This document shows, in pieces, positions 35,233 to 42,684 of a stretch of DNA of 64,000 nucleotides. Made by a program: the position numbers and the translations under genes. This DNA is from Occultella gossypii (GTDB taxonomy: Bacteria > Actinomycetota > Actinomycetes > Actinomycetales > Beutenbergiaceae). The notes beneath the pieces were generated by a model that ran no database searches, was not told where the DNA came from, and worked only from the letters and a program-made list of their open reading frames with translations. The stretch is from contig NZ_JAGSHT010000002.1 of assembly GCF_019947135.1 (NCBI RefSeq), positions 310,001 to 374,000 on the forward strand, given 5' to 3'. Numbering within the stretch: position 1 is the stretch's first letter; every line of letters begins with the position of its first letter.

Positions 35233-35259
35233 CGTCACGCCAGGCAACGCTGCCCGGTC
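35233..35259 (+). promoter_or_regulatory. Candidate ECF41 promoter before the NADH dehydrogenase gene
   Basis: CGTCACG (35233-35239) and GGTC (35256-35259) with a 16-base spacer resemble the ECF41 motif TGTCACA-N16-CGTC known from the literature. The same arrangement with identical spacing precedes the SDR gene at 38926. A leader of about 65 bases would precede ATG 35333. Confidence 0.6.
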
Positions 35260-35332
35260 ATAACTAGTGACACCCCGGGAGCGGCGGGCGATCGGCGTCC
35301 ACCGGCGAGGGTGTGGGAGGCGCGAGAGACAG

Positions 35333-36721
35333 ATGCGCAGAATCGTGATCGTCGGCGGCGGATACGCGGGCTTCTACACCGCGTGGACCTTGGAGCGCAC
35401 GCTCCGCCCGGGCGAGGCCGAACTGACCGTGATCGACCCCCGGCCGTACATGACCTACCAACCGTTCCTGCCAGAGGTGGCGGCCGGCTCGATCGAGCCT
35501 CGGCACGCGGTGATCTCCGTCCGCAAGCGACTCCACCGCACGCGGGTGGTGGCCGGCAGCGTGACCCGGGTCGATCACGCGACCAGGACGGTGCAGGTGC
35601 ACCCCGCCGCCGGTCCCGACCTGGAGCTCGGCTACGACGTCATCGCCATCACGGCCGGCGCCGTGACCCGGACGTTCCCGATCCCGGGCCTGGCCGAGCA
35701 CGCCATCGGGCTCAAGCACGTCGAGGAGGCCATCGCCATCCGCGACCGACTGCTCGTCGCGTTCGACCAGGCGTCCGTGCTGCCACCGGGACCGGAACGC
35801 CGCGCCCTGCTCACCGTCGTATTCGTCGGCGCCGGCCTCGCCGGGGTGGAGGGCTTCGGCGAACTGCTCTCCCTGTCGACGGCGTTGCTCGCCGACTATC
35901 CCGAACTCACCGTCGCGGACCTGGACTTCCGCCTCGTCGAGGCGCAGGGCCGGATCCTGCCCGAGTTCACGGCCACGACCGCCGAGAAGGTGGCGCAGAG
36001 CCTGCGCGACCGCGGCGCGACGCTGCACCTGAACGCCCAGCTGACCTCCGCCGTCGACTCCCGTGTGGAACTGTCCGACGGCACGACCTTCGACGCGAAC
36101 CTGATCGTATGGACCGCCGGCAACGGCGCGAACCCGGTCGTCGCGAACCACACCGACCTGCCCGTGGACGCCCGCGGCCGCCTCGTCGTCGGTGCCGATC
36201 TGCGCGTGGCAACGCCGGACGGCCCGGTCCCGGACGCCTGGGCGGCAGGTGACGCCGCGGCCGTGCCGGACCTCGCGGTCGACCGGCCGGACACCTACAC
36301 CGTGCCGAACGCCCAGCACGCGGTCCGGCAGGGCCGGCGCCTCGGCCGCAACATCGCAGCGGTGCTGCGCGGACGAGCCCCCAAGGACTACGAACACCGC
36401 AGCCTCGGCGTGATCGCCACCCTCGGGATCGGGCGCGGGGTGTTCCAGTCCGGGCCGATCACGCTCACCGGATGGCCGGCCTGGCTCATCCACCGCGGCT
36501 ACCACGTGCTCGCCGTGCCCACCTGGCACCGCAAGTTCCAGGTGCTCGCGATCTGGACCAGCGCGCACCTGTTCGGCCGGGACATCGTGTCCCTGCAGTC
36601 CGCCATGGATCCGCGGGCGGCGTTCGTCGGCGCGAGCGGTGGCTCCGGGAAGCGTACGGAGGGCGCCACCGTCGCCAGGATCGACCCGGAGGGCAAACCA
36701 AGGCAAGGAATGGCCGCCTGA
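35333..36721 (+). CDS. ndh: Type II NADH dehydrogenase (NDH-2)
   Basis: A 462-residue membrane-associated flavoprotein. The FAD motif VGGGYAG is at about 7-13, the second nucleotide-binding motif VFVGAGLAGVEGFGEL near 165, and the FAD-contacting WAAGDAAAVPD near 303. NQxxVRQG-like NAQHAVRQGRRLGRNIAAVLRG and a C-terminal amphipathic region ending LFGRDIVSLQ fit actinobacterial Ndh. It passes electrons from NADH to menaquinone without pumping protons. ATG 35333 is chosen over the upstream in-frame ATG 35267 because GGGAGGCGCGAGAGACAG precedes it and 35267 lies directly after the predicted promoter. Likely controlled by the adjacent ECF41 factor. Confidence 0.9.
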   Translation: MRRIVIVGGGYAGFYTAWTLERTLRPGEAELTVIDPRPYMTYQPFLPEVAAGSIEPRHAVISVRKRLHRTRVVAGSVTRVDHATRTVQVHPAAGPDLELGYDVIAITAGAVTRTFPIPGLAEHAIGLKHVEEAIAIRDRLLVAFDQASVLPPGPERRALLTVVFVGAGLAGVEGFGELLSLSTALLADYPELTVADLDFRLVEAQGRILPEFTATTAEKVAQSLRDRGATLHLNAQLTSAVDSRVELSDGTTFDANLIVWTAGNGANPVVANHTDLPVDARGRLVVGADLRVATPDGPVPDAWAAGDAAAVPDLAVDRPDTYTVPNAQHAVRQGRRLGRNIAAVLRGRAPKDYEHRSLGVIATLGIGRGVFQSGPITLTGWPAWLIHRGYHVLAVPTWHRKFQVLAIWTSAHLFGRDIVSLQSAMDPRAAFVGASGGSGKRTEGATVARIDPEGKPRQGMAA

Positions 36722-36731
36722 GACCACCGAG

Positions 36732-36774
36732 GCGAGACTGACGGGACGGACGGATCCATCCCGTCAGTCCTCGC
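36732..36774 (+). terminator. Terminator hairpin after ndh
   Basis: GACTGACGGGA (36736-36746) and TCCCGTCAGTC (36759-36769) form a perfect 11-bp stem with a 12-base loop, extended at the base by four more pairs past a bulged C. It starts 11 bases after the ndh stop and ends 21 bases before the GH3 gene. Confidence 0.75.
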
Positions 36775-36794
36775 TTCGGAAAGGGCCAGCCGCC

Positions 36795-38825
36795 ATGTCA
36801 GCTCCTCATCCCCAGCCCGCCCTCGGTTCTCGGTCGGCCCGGATCCTCGACGTCGACGGCCTCGAGTTCAAGGACTTGAACGGCAACGGCCGCCTCGACC
36901 CGTACGAGGACTGGCGCCTTCCCGTCGCGGACCGGATCGCGGATCTGATCGATCGGATGTCCACCGAGGACAAGGTCGCTCTGATGCTGATCACGTCCCA
37001 CTACATGGGTGCCTCGAGGATCATCGCGGACCCGGAGCAGGGCCTGCTGAACACCCATGAGAAGTGGTCCGACACCAACTTCTGGGCGGCGGAGAGCTCC
37101 TCCACCTACCGCTTCGACCCGCCGGTCCTGGACTATGTGGGCTCGGCCAAGGCGATCACCGAGCTCGGGTTGCGGTACCTGATCATCCGGGACAACCCCA
37201 CCTCCTACGACCTCGCCACCTGGGTGAACGCCCTCCAGGAACTCGCCGAGGGCACACCGCTCGGGATTCCCGTGGTCATGGTCTCCAACCCGCGCAACCA
37301 CGTCTCGGACACCAAGCTGTTCGGGATCGTCGAGGCCAGTGACCAGATGTCGCAGTGGCCCGGGGAGCTGGGCCTGGCGGCCATCGGGGACCCGGACCTC
37401 GTCGAGGAGTTCGGGCGGCTCGCCGGCCGGCAGTGGCGTGCCGCGGGTATCACCAAGGGATACCAGTACATGGCCGACATCGTCACCGAGCCCCGCTGGT
37501 CCCGCGCCAGCGGCACGTTCGGGGAGAACCCGGAGCTGGCCGCGAAGCTGATCGCCGCCGTCACCCGCGGGTTCCAGGGCGCCGGCCTCGGTCCCGACTC
37601 GGTGTCGATGACCACGAAGCACTTCCCGGGCGGTGGCCCTCGCGACAAGGGCCACGACCCGCACTTCGAGCACGGGAGGTTCCAGCCGTACCCGACCGAG
37701 GGCAGTCTGTACCGCTATCACCTGCCGGTGTTCCGGGCCGCCATCGAGGCCGGGACCACGTCGATCATGCCGTACTACGCCAAGACCACGAACGCGATGT
37801 CCGCCCCGCAACTGCACGACGGCCGCTCGTTCGAGGAGGTCGGCTTCGCCTACGACAAGTACCTCATCACCGACGTGCTGCGCGGCGAGCTGGGCTTCAC
37901 CGGGTACGTGAACTCCGACACCGGCATCTCCACGGGCATGCCCTGGGGGGTGGAGTCGCTGAGCCGCCCTGAGCGGTTCGCCAAGGCGATCGACGCGGGC
38001 GTCAACACATTCGCGGGTGACGGGAACCCGCAGCCGCTCCTGGACGCCGTCGCCCAGGGCCTGGTGACCACAGAGCAGCTGGACCACAACGTCGCGTATC
38101 TGCTCGACGAGATGTTCCGCCTCGGCCTGTTCGAGAACCCGTACGTGGACCCGGACGCGGCCCAGGCGATCGCCGAGGACCGGGAGATCCAGGCCCTCGC
38201 GGACTCCGCGCAGCGACGCTCCCTGGTGTTGCTGCGCAACGAGCAGGGCATGCTGCCCCTCACGCCCGACGGCGGCGCACCGGTCCGCCTCTACGTCGAG
38301 GTGTTCACCGGAACCGATCGCGCGGCCGAGCAGTCGCGCATCGCCGCCGAGGTGGCCGCCGCGGTGGGCGACGGCATCGAGGTGGTCGGTTCCCTCGAGG
38401 ACGCCACGCATGCCCTCGCCTGGATCCGACCGGCGATGTCGCTGCTCAGCGACAAGCCGGACACCGAGCTCTCGATCGCGCTGGACGCCGAGACCGGCGT
38501 CGACGCCGACCGGGTTCTCGAGGTCGAGGCGACCGTGCCGACCATCCTGGCCGTCTCCTTCGCCAGCCCGTGGCTGCTCGACACGCTCGCCCCGGGCGCT
38601 GCCGCCGTCGTCGGGACGTTCGGCGTGCTCACCGACGCCCTGACCGACCTGCTCACCGGCGCCGTGACGCCGTCCGGGAGGCTTCCCTACACGATCCCGG
38701 CGAGCCGGGAGAAGGTCCTCGGCAAGGCCTCCGACATCCCCGGGGCGGACGAGCCGAACGGCTACGCCTATGTGGACGGAACCGGCGCGGAGTACGTGTT
38801 CGGATACGGGCGCACGTCCTTCTGA
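36795..38825 (+). CDS. Glycoside hydrolase family 3 (beta-glucosidase-type)
   Basis: A 676-residue GH3 enzyme with N-terminal barrel and alpha/beta sandwich. After a short DLNGNGRLDPYEDW segment come ADRIADLIDRMSTEDKVALML, the TKHFPGGGPRDKGHDPH segment (KHF and family-typical substrate-binding region) and GELGFTGYVNSDTG with the expected nucleophile Asp (normally SDW). The second domain has SLVLLRNEQGMLPL and the C-terminal PSGRLPYTIP. No signal peptide is seen, so it is predicted to be cytoplasmic, hydrolysing imported beta-linked oligosaccharides. ATG 36795 is the first sensible start after the ndh terminator, with AAAGG upstream. Confidence 0.9.
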   Translation: MSAPHPQPALGSRSARILDVDGLEFKDLNGNGRLDPYEDWRLPVADRIADLIDRMSTEDKVALMLITSHYMGASRIIADPEQGLLNTHEKWSDTNFWAAESSSTYRFDPPVLDYVGSAKAITELGLRYLIIRDNPTSYDLATWVNALQELAEGTPLGIPVVMVSNPRNHVSDTKLFGIVEASDQMSQWPGELGLAAIGDPDLVEEFGRLAGRQWRAAGITKGYQYMADIVTEPRWSRASGTFGENPELAAKLIAAVTRGFQGAGLGPDSVSMTTKHFPGGGPRDKGHDPHFEHGRFQPYPTEGSLYRYHLPVFRAAIEAGTTSIMPYYAKTTNAMSAPQLHDGRSFEEVGFAYDKYLITDVLRGELGFTGYVNSDTGISTGMPWGVESLSRPERFAKAIDAGVNTFAGDGNPQPLLDAVAQGLVTTEQLDHNVAYLLDEMFRLGLFENPYVDPDAAQAIAEDREIQALADSAQRRSLVLLRNEQGMLPLTPDGGAPVRLYVEVFTGTDRAAEQSRIAAEVAAAVGDGIEVVGSLEDATHALAWIRPAMSLLSDKPDTELSIALDAETGVDADRVLEVEATVPTILAVSFASPWLLDTLAPGAAAVVGTFGVLTDALTDLLTGAVTPSGRLPYTIPASREKVLGKASDIPGADEPNGYAYVDGTGAEYVFGYGRTSF

Positions 38826-38844
38826 CGGCGAATCGTCCCGGGCT

Positions 38845-38871
38845 GTCACACCGCGGGGCGCCGCTCGGTCC
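38845..38871 (+). promoter_or_regulatory. Candidate ECF41 promoter before the SDR gene
   Basis: TGTCACA (38845-38851) is identical to the reported ECF41 -35 motif. GGTC (38868-38871) follows after exactly 16 bases at the -10 position (reported CGTC). Start of transcription would be near 38878, about 48 bases before ATG 38926. Confidence 0.7.
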
Positions 38872-38881
38872 TAGTTGTCGA

Positions 38882-38903
38882 CCGGGCGGGACGGCCCGCC
38901 CGG
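38882..38903 (+). terminator. Hairpin just after the predicted SDR transcription start
   Basis: CCGGGCGGG and CCCGCCCGG form a perfect 9-bp GC stem with an ACGG loop, ending seven bases before the AGGAAGG ribosome site. It could end GH3 transcription or be a 5' stabilising hairpin of the SDR mRNA. Confidence 0.5.
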
Positions 38904-38925
38904 CGGACCCAGGAAGGCCTTCATC

Positions 38926-39696
38926 ATGAAGATCGTCGTCATCGGCGGGACCGGACTCATCGGCTCCCAGGTGGTCACGCGCCTCACCGAGCACGGCCAC
39001 GAGGCGGTGCCGGCAGCGCCGAACACGGGCGTCAACAGCATCACCGGCGAAGGCGTCAAGGAGGCCCTGGCGGGTGCGGACGTGGTGGTTGACGTGTCGA
39101 ACTCGCCGTCGTTCGCCGACCAGGACGTGCTCGACTTCTTCACCACCTCGACCAACACCCTCATCGCCGCCGCCAAGGAGGCCGGGGTGGGCCACTACGT
39201 CGCGCTCTCGGTCGTGGGTGCCGACGAGCTGCCGGACAGCGGCTACCTGCGTGCGAAGGTGGCCCAGGAGTCACTCATCGAGAACTCCGGGCTGCCCTAC
39301 TCGATCGTGCGGGCGACCCAGTTCTTCGAGTTCCTCGCGCGGATCACCGATGAGGCGACCGAGGGCAACCAGGTTCACCTGCCGACCGCCTACTTCCAGC
39401 CGATGGCGGCCGCGGACGTCGCCGCAGTCGTGGGCCGGACCGCGGCCGGCGCGCCGCTGAACGGGCGGCACGAGGTCGGTGGCCCGGAGCGGTTCCGGAT
39501 GGCGGACCTGGTCCGCGGCGCCCTGGCCGCGAAGGACGACCCGCGCGAGGTGATCTCGGACCCGGAGGCGCAGTACTTCGGCACCGTGCTCGGCGAGAGC
39601 TCCCTGGCCGCGACCGCCGAGGACGCCGAGATCGCACCTACCCACCTGGCGGACTGGTCCGCGGCCCGAGCATCAGCGGGCGCCACGCCGCGCTGA
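38926..39696 (+). CDS. SDR-family NAD(P)-binding protein (NmrA-like)
   Basis: A 256-residue atypical short-chain dehydrogenase. The nucleotide motif IGGTGLIGS is at 6-14; ALAGADVVVDVSNSPSF, then GVGHYVALSVVGAD and SGYLRAKVAQESLIENSGLPYSIVRATQFFEF in outline follow the usual order of NmrA-like NAD(P)H-binding proteins. These are often redox sensors or quinone/flavin reductases. ATG 38926 with AGGAAGG upstream is preferred over an in-frame ATG 38875 that would lie at the promoter. An ECF41-type promoter and the nearby sigma gene suggest co-regulation with ndh. Confidence 0.9.
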   Translation: MKIVVIGGTGLIGSQVVTRLTEHGHEAVPAAPNTGVNSITGEGVKEALAGADVVVDVSNSPSFADQDVLDFFTTSTNTLIAAAKEAGVGHYVALSVVGADELPDSGYLRAKVAQESLIENSGLPYSIVRATQFFEFLARITDEATEGNQVHLPTAYFQPMAAADVAAVVGRTAAGAPLNGRHEVGGPERFRMADLVRGALAAKDDPREVISDPEAQYFGTVLGESSLAATAEDAEIAPTHLADWSAARASAGATPR

Positions 39697-39828
39697 CGCC
39701 CTGCTCGCCAAGGCTGCCGGCACCGGAGCACGAGTGTTTCGGGGCCGACTCGCCCGTCCCGGCCGAGCACAGGCGATCGGAGGGGGTCGCCGACGTGGCA
39801 GGGCCTGGGGGTAGTGGCAGGTTCCGGG

Positions 39829-40221
39829 TCAGGTAGCGACGTCGGCCGTCCCGCTCGCTTCGCCGAGCCGGACGCGGGTGCCGAAGGGATCCGCAACGAG
39901 CGAGACCCGCTCGCCCCATGGTTGGTCCGCCGGAGGTTCCAGTACCGGGGCACCGCGGGCCGCCAGGGCCCCGGTCACTGCGTCGACATCGTCGACGTAG
40001 AACCAGAGCGCGAACGGTGCCTGCGCGGCGTGGCCGCGCGGACCGTCGGCGAGGCCGATCCCGAGTTCGGAGCGGCCGACCTGGAGGGACACATACACCG
40101 GCTCGCCCTGCCCCTCCGGCGGGAACCGGTAGGTGAGCCGGCCACCGAGCCCGTCGCGGTAGAAACCGAGCGCAACACCGATGTCCTCGACCTCGAGGAT
40201 CGCGAACGCGGACTCGATCAT
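39829..40221 (-). CDS. VOC (glyoxalase/bleomycin-resistance fold) protein
   Basis: A 130-residue protein with two beta-alpha-beta-beta-beta modules: VEDIGVALGFYRDGLGGRL, PVYVSLQVGRSELGIG, FALWFYVDDVDAVTGALAARGAPVLEPPADQPWGERVSLVADPFGTRVRL in outline. The closing WGER...DPFGT segment is diagnostic of VOC. The function (dioxygenase, isomerase or drug binding) cannot be specified. ATG 40221 has CGGAG upstream. It follows the SDR gene in convergent orientation; 39697-39828 between them holds nothing I can identify. Confidence 0.9.
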   Translation of the reverse strand: MIESAFAILEVEDIGVALGFYRDGLGGRLTYRFPPEGQGEPVYVSLQVGRSELGIGLADGPRGHAAQAPFALWFYVDDVDAVTGALAARGAPVLEPPADQPWGERVSLVADPFGTRVRLGEASGTADVAT

Positions 40222-40303
40222 GCGCGGGCTCCGATCGGTGAGAGGGCCGCCTCCGTCACGAGGTTACCGCCGTGAGCCGCACCCGGCGAGGGTGGCCGGC
40301 CCG

Positions 40304-41449
40304 TCACGGCCGGGTCGCAACTGTCCCGAGCGCCGGACCCGCCGGCCGTGCAGACGCGTCGACGATGCGGATGAACACCATGATCCAGCCGAAGATGATC
40401 ACGAACGCGGTCAGCTCGAAGGCCGTGAACACGATGGTGCCGAGGAAGAAGGCCACCGCCGTCCCGGCGAGCACCGCGACCATCACGGCGGTCACGAGGA
40501 AGAACTGGGTCGGCAGCCCGCGAAGCAGGATCGGGGACCCGAGCAGCAGCACCCCGAACGCGAGCACCAGGCCCCAGGCGAAGACGTCGTGCAGGTCCTG
40601 GCTCACCGGGATCGACACGATCCCGACGCAGGACAGCATCAAGCCCATCACGACGAAGGCCGCCGCGATCACCCGTGGCGCGAACGCGTAGACGAGCACC
40701 CCCGCGCGGCACAGCGCCCGCAGGTTCCGGTGCAGCGACAGCGCGAAGCTCGTGACCAGCAGCCCGGCGATCGCCAGGGTCATGTTGAACAGCCCGCTGG
40801 AACCGTCGCCGAAGCTGCCGAGCTGACTGAAGTGGTACTCCCACCAGCGCGGATCCTGCGCGGTCGCCATCGAGGTGAAGGTCCCGATCGTCAGGAACAT
40901 CACGAGCAGGCTCGCCAGGCGCACGGTCGAGGTGGACAGCACCGACAGGTACACCCAGTACGCGACCAGCCCGGCCGCCAGCGCGAGCGCGCCGGCCGCA
41001 AGGACGGAACCGAGCGCGAGCCCGCGGAAGCTCTGCTGCAGCAGTGCGAACGCGCCGATGGTGAGCAGGCCGGCGATCGCCGTGTGCACCAGCACCACGC
41101 CGAGCACGTCGAGGACCTTCAACCACGGCCGCAGGGTGTGCCGCCACTGCCGCCCGGGTAGGTTCCAGGAGCGCAGGTACCCGGTGACACCCGCGGCGGC
41201 GGCCACGAATGCGCACACCGCCAGCGCGACGATGCCGATCGAGAACTCGCCCCAGAGCGGCGTCGCCCTGCCGTGGAAGACGATCAGCCCGGCTATCGCC
41301 GCGACCGCAGCGGCGACGACCGCCGCGATCAGGGCCTCGGTCTCGCCCCGTACGTACCGGACGTGGTCGGGGTCGATGCCCGACGGCGTCGGCTCGCTCG
41401 CCGGGGTCGACTCGTCGTGCGACGGCCGTCCGGGCGCGGAGGTGCTCAC
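40304..41449 (-). CDS. DUF998-type integral membrane protein
   Basis: A 381-residue protein with about ten transmembrane segments after a 38-residue polar N-terminus. The middle segment WWEYHFSQLGSFGDGSSGLFNMTLAIAGLL in outline is the typical DUF998 signature. Function unknown. The start GTG 41449 has CATGAT six bases upstream on the minus strand and no ribosome site. Confidence 0.8.
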   Translation of the reverse strand: MSTSAPGRPSHDESTPASEPTPSGIDPDHVRYVRGETEALIAAVVAAAVAAIAGLIVFHGRATPLWGEFSIGIVALAVCAFVAAAAGVTGYLRSWNLPGRQWRHTLRPWLKVLDVLGVVLVHTAIAGLLTIGAFALLQQSFRGLALGSVLAAGALALAAGLVAYWVYLSVLSTSTVRLASLLVMFLTIGTFTSMATAQDPRWWEYHFSQLGSFGDGSSGLFNMTLAIAGLLVTSFALSLHRNLRALCRAGVLVYAFAPRVIAAAFVVMGLMLSCVGIVSIPVSQDLHDVFAWGLVLAFGVLLLGSPILLRGLPTQFFLVTAVMVAVLAGTAVAFFLGTIVFTAFELTAFVIIFGWIMVFIRIVDASARPAGPALGTVATRP

Positions 41450-41491
41450 CCGAGCATCATGTCAAACGCCTCCGACGGGACGCGGACCCGG

Positions 41492-42631
41492 TCAGTCCCG
41501 GCGGAGCTCGACCAGGACCTCGTAGTGGTCGGTCTGCGGGAACATGTCGAGCAGTCGCGCACGCCGCGGGCGAAGCGAGGGCATCGCGGCGAGGTCACGG
41601 GCGAGGGACTCGGCACGACAGCTCGAATAGAGCACGCTCCGGACTCCTGACGACTCGAGCCAGCCGGCAAGCTCGGGTCCGATCCCGCGGCGGGGCGGGT
41701 TCACCACGACCAGATCGGGGACCCCACGAGTGGAGTCGGCGGACCCTTGCCCGAACGCGAACTCGCCGGCGTCCCCGACGACGAACTCCACGCCGGTCAG
41801 ACCCGCCTCGGCCGCGCTACGCCGGGCGCTGGCGACGGCCTCCGCGGAGGTCTCCACCCCGATCACGGACCGACCGGGACCGGCGGCGTGCAGGGCGAAG
41901 CCACCGACGCCGCAGTACAGGTCCCACACCGACTCCGGCGCGATCTGCTCCAGCCACTGCGTGGCCTGGCGATACAGCGCGGCGGCCACATCGGTGTTCG
42001 TCTGGAAGAAGCTGCGCGGGCGCAGGTGCAGCCCGAACCCGTTGACGACCATCGGCAGGGACTCCTGCTCGGTCAGGATGATCTCCTCGGCGCCCTCGAG
42101 CACGGCCTTGTGCTCGGGGTGGATGTTCGCCGACACCACCGCCAGTGTCGGCAGCTGCTCCTGCAACCAAGGCAGTTGGGCGCGGATGCGCCGAAGTACC
42201 TCAGCGGTGCGGACCACGAAGCGGACCATGAGTTCGCCGTCGGGCGAGGCGGTGACGATCACGTACTTGAGCTGGCCGCGCCGGTGCGGCACGTCGTACG
42301 GCTCCAGCGCGGCCCGGGTGATGAACCCCGCGAGCGGCGCGAACGTGGCGGCCAGGTTAGCCGGATAGAGGCCGCAGTCCGAGAGGTCAACGCCGTGCCC
42401 GGCGCGGTCCAGGATGCCCAGCGTCGGCGCCGCGACGGTGCCGCCGACCACCATCTTCGCCTTGTTCCGGAAGCCCGACTCGGCGCTTCGCACAGGATCG
42501 GTCCAGGCCATCGGGAAGTCCGCGAGCACGTCCCGGCAGTGGGCCTGCTTGTCCGCGAGCTGGGTGCCGTAGTCCTGGCCCATGAGGGTGCAGGAGCGGC
42601 ACCGGCCGGCGTCGAAGTAGGAGCACTGCAT
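41492..42631 (-). CDS. rlmC: 23S rRNA (uracil(747)-C5)-methyltransferase RlmC
   Basis: A 379-residue RNA m5U methyltransferase (E. coli RlmC has 375). The N-terminal iron-sulfur ligands are Cys3, Cys11, Cys14 and Cys86, the spacing of RlmC, and the TRAM domain of RlmD is missing. SAM-binding and catalytic motifs are WDLYCGVGGFALHAA, NPPRRGIG and LYSSCRAES with the nucleophile Cys at about 338; the general-base Glu is in TDHYEVL at the C-terminus. It methylates U747-type positions of 23S rRNA using SAM. ATG 42631 gives exactly the family N-terminus MQCSYF; the longer upstream reading is antisense to nothing conserved and is rejected. Confidence 0.95.
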   Translation of the reverse strand: MQCSYFDAGRCRSCTLMGQDYGTQLADKQAHCRDVLADFPMAWTDPVRSAESGFRNKAKMVVGGTVAAPTLGILDRAGHGVDLSDCGLYPANLAATFAPLAGFITRAALEPYDVPHRRGQLKYVIVTASPDGELMVRFVVRTAEVLRRIRAQLPWLQEQLPTLAVVSANIHPEHKAVLEGAEEIILTEQESLPMVVNGFGLHLRPRSFFQTNTDVAAALYRQATQWLEQIAPESVWDLYCGVGGFALHAAGPGRSVIGVETSAEAVASARRSAAEAGLTGVEFVVGDAGEFAFGQGSADSTRGVPDLVVVNPPRRGIGPELAGWLESSGVRSVLYSSCRAESLARDLAAMPSLRPRRARLLDMFPQTDHYEVLVELRRD

Positions 42632-42684
42632 CAGGTGGTCAAGCGTACGGCCGCGCGGACCTGTGCCGCGCAATGCCGCCGGAA

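Noticed and set aside
35207-35236. CGTCACA followed by CGTC upstream of ndh as an ECF41 promoter
   Set aside because: The spacer is 19 bases instead of 16; the overlapping candidate at 35233-35259 has the correct spacing.
36798-38849. 683-codon minus-strand frame opposite the GH3 gene
   Set aside because: Mirror of a real gene with Arg/His/Val-rich composition; GH3 motifs on the + strand are unambiguous.
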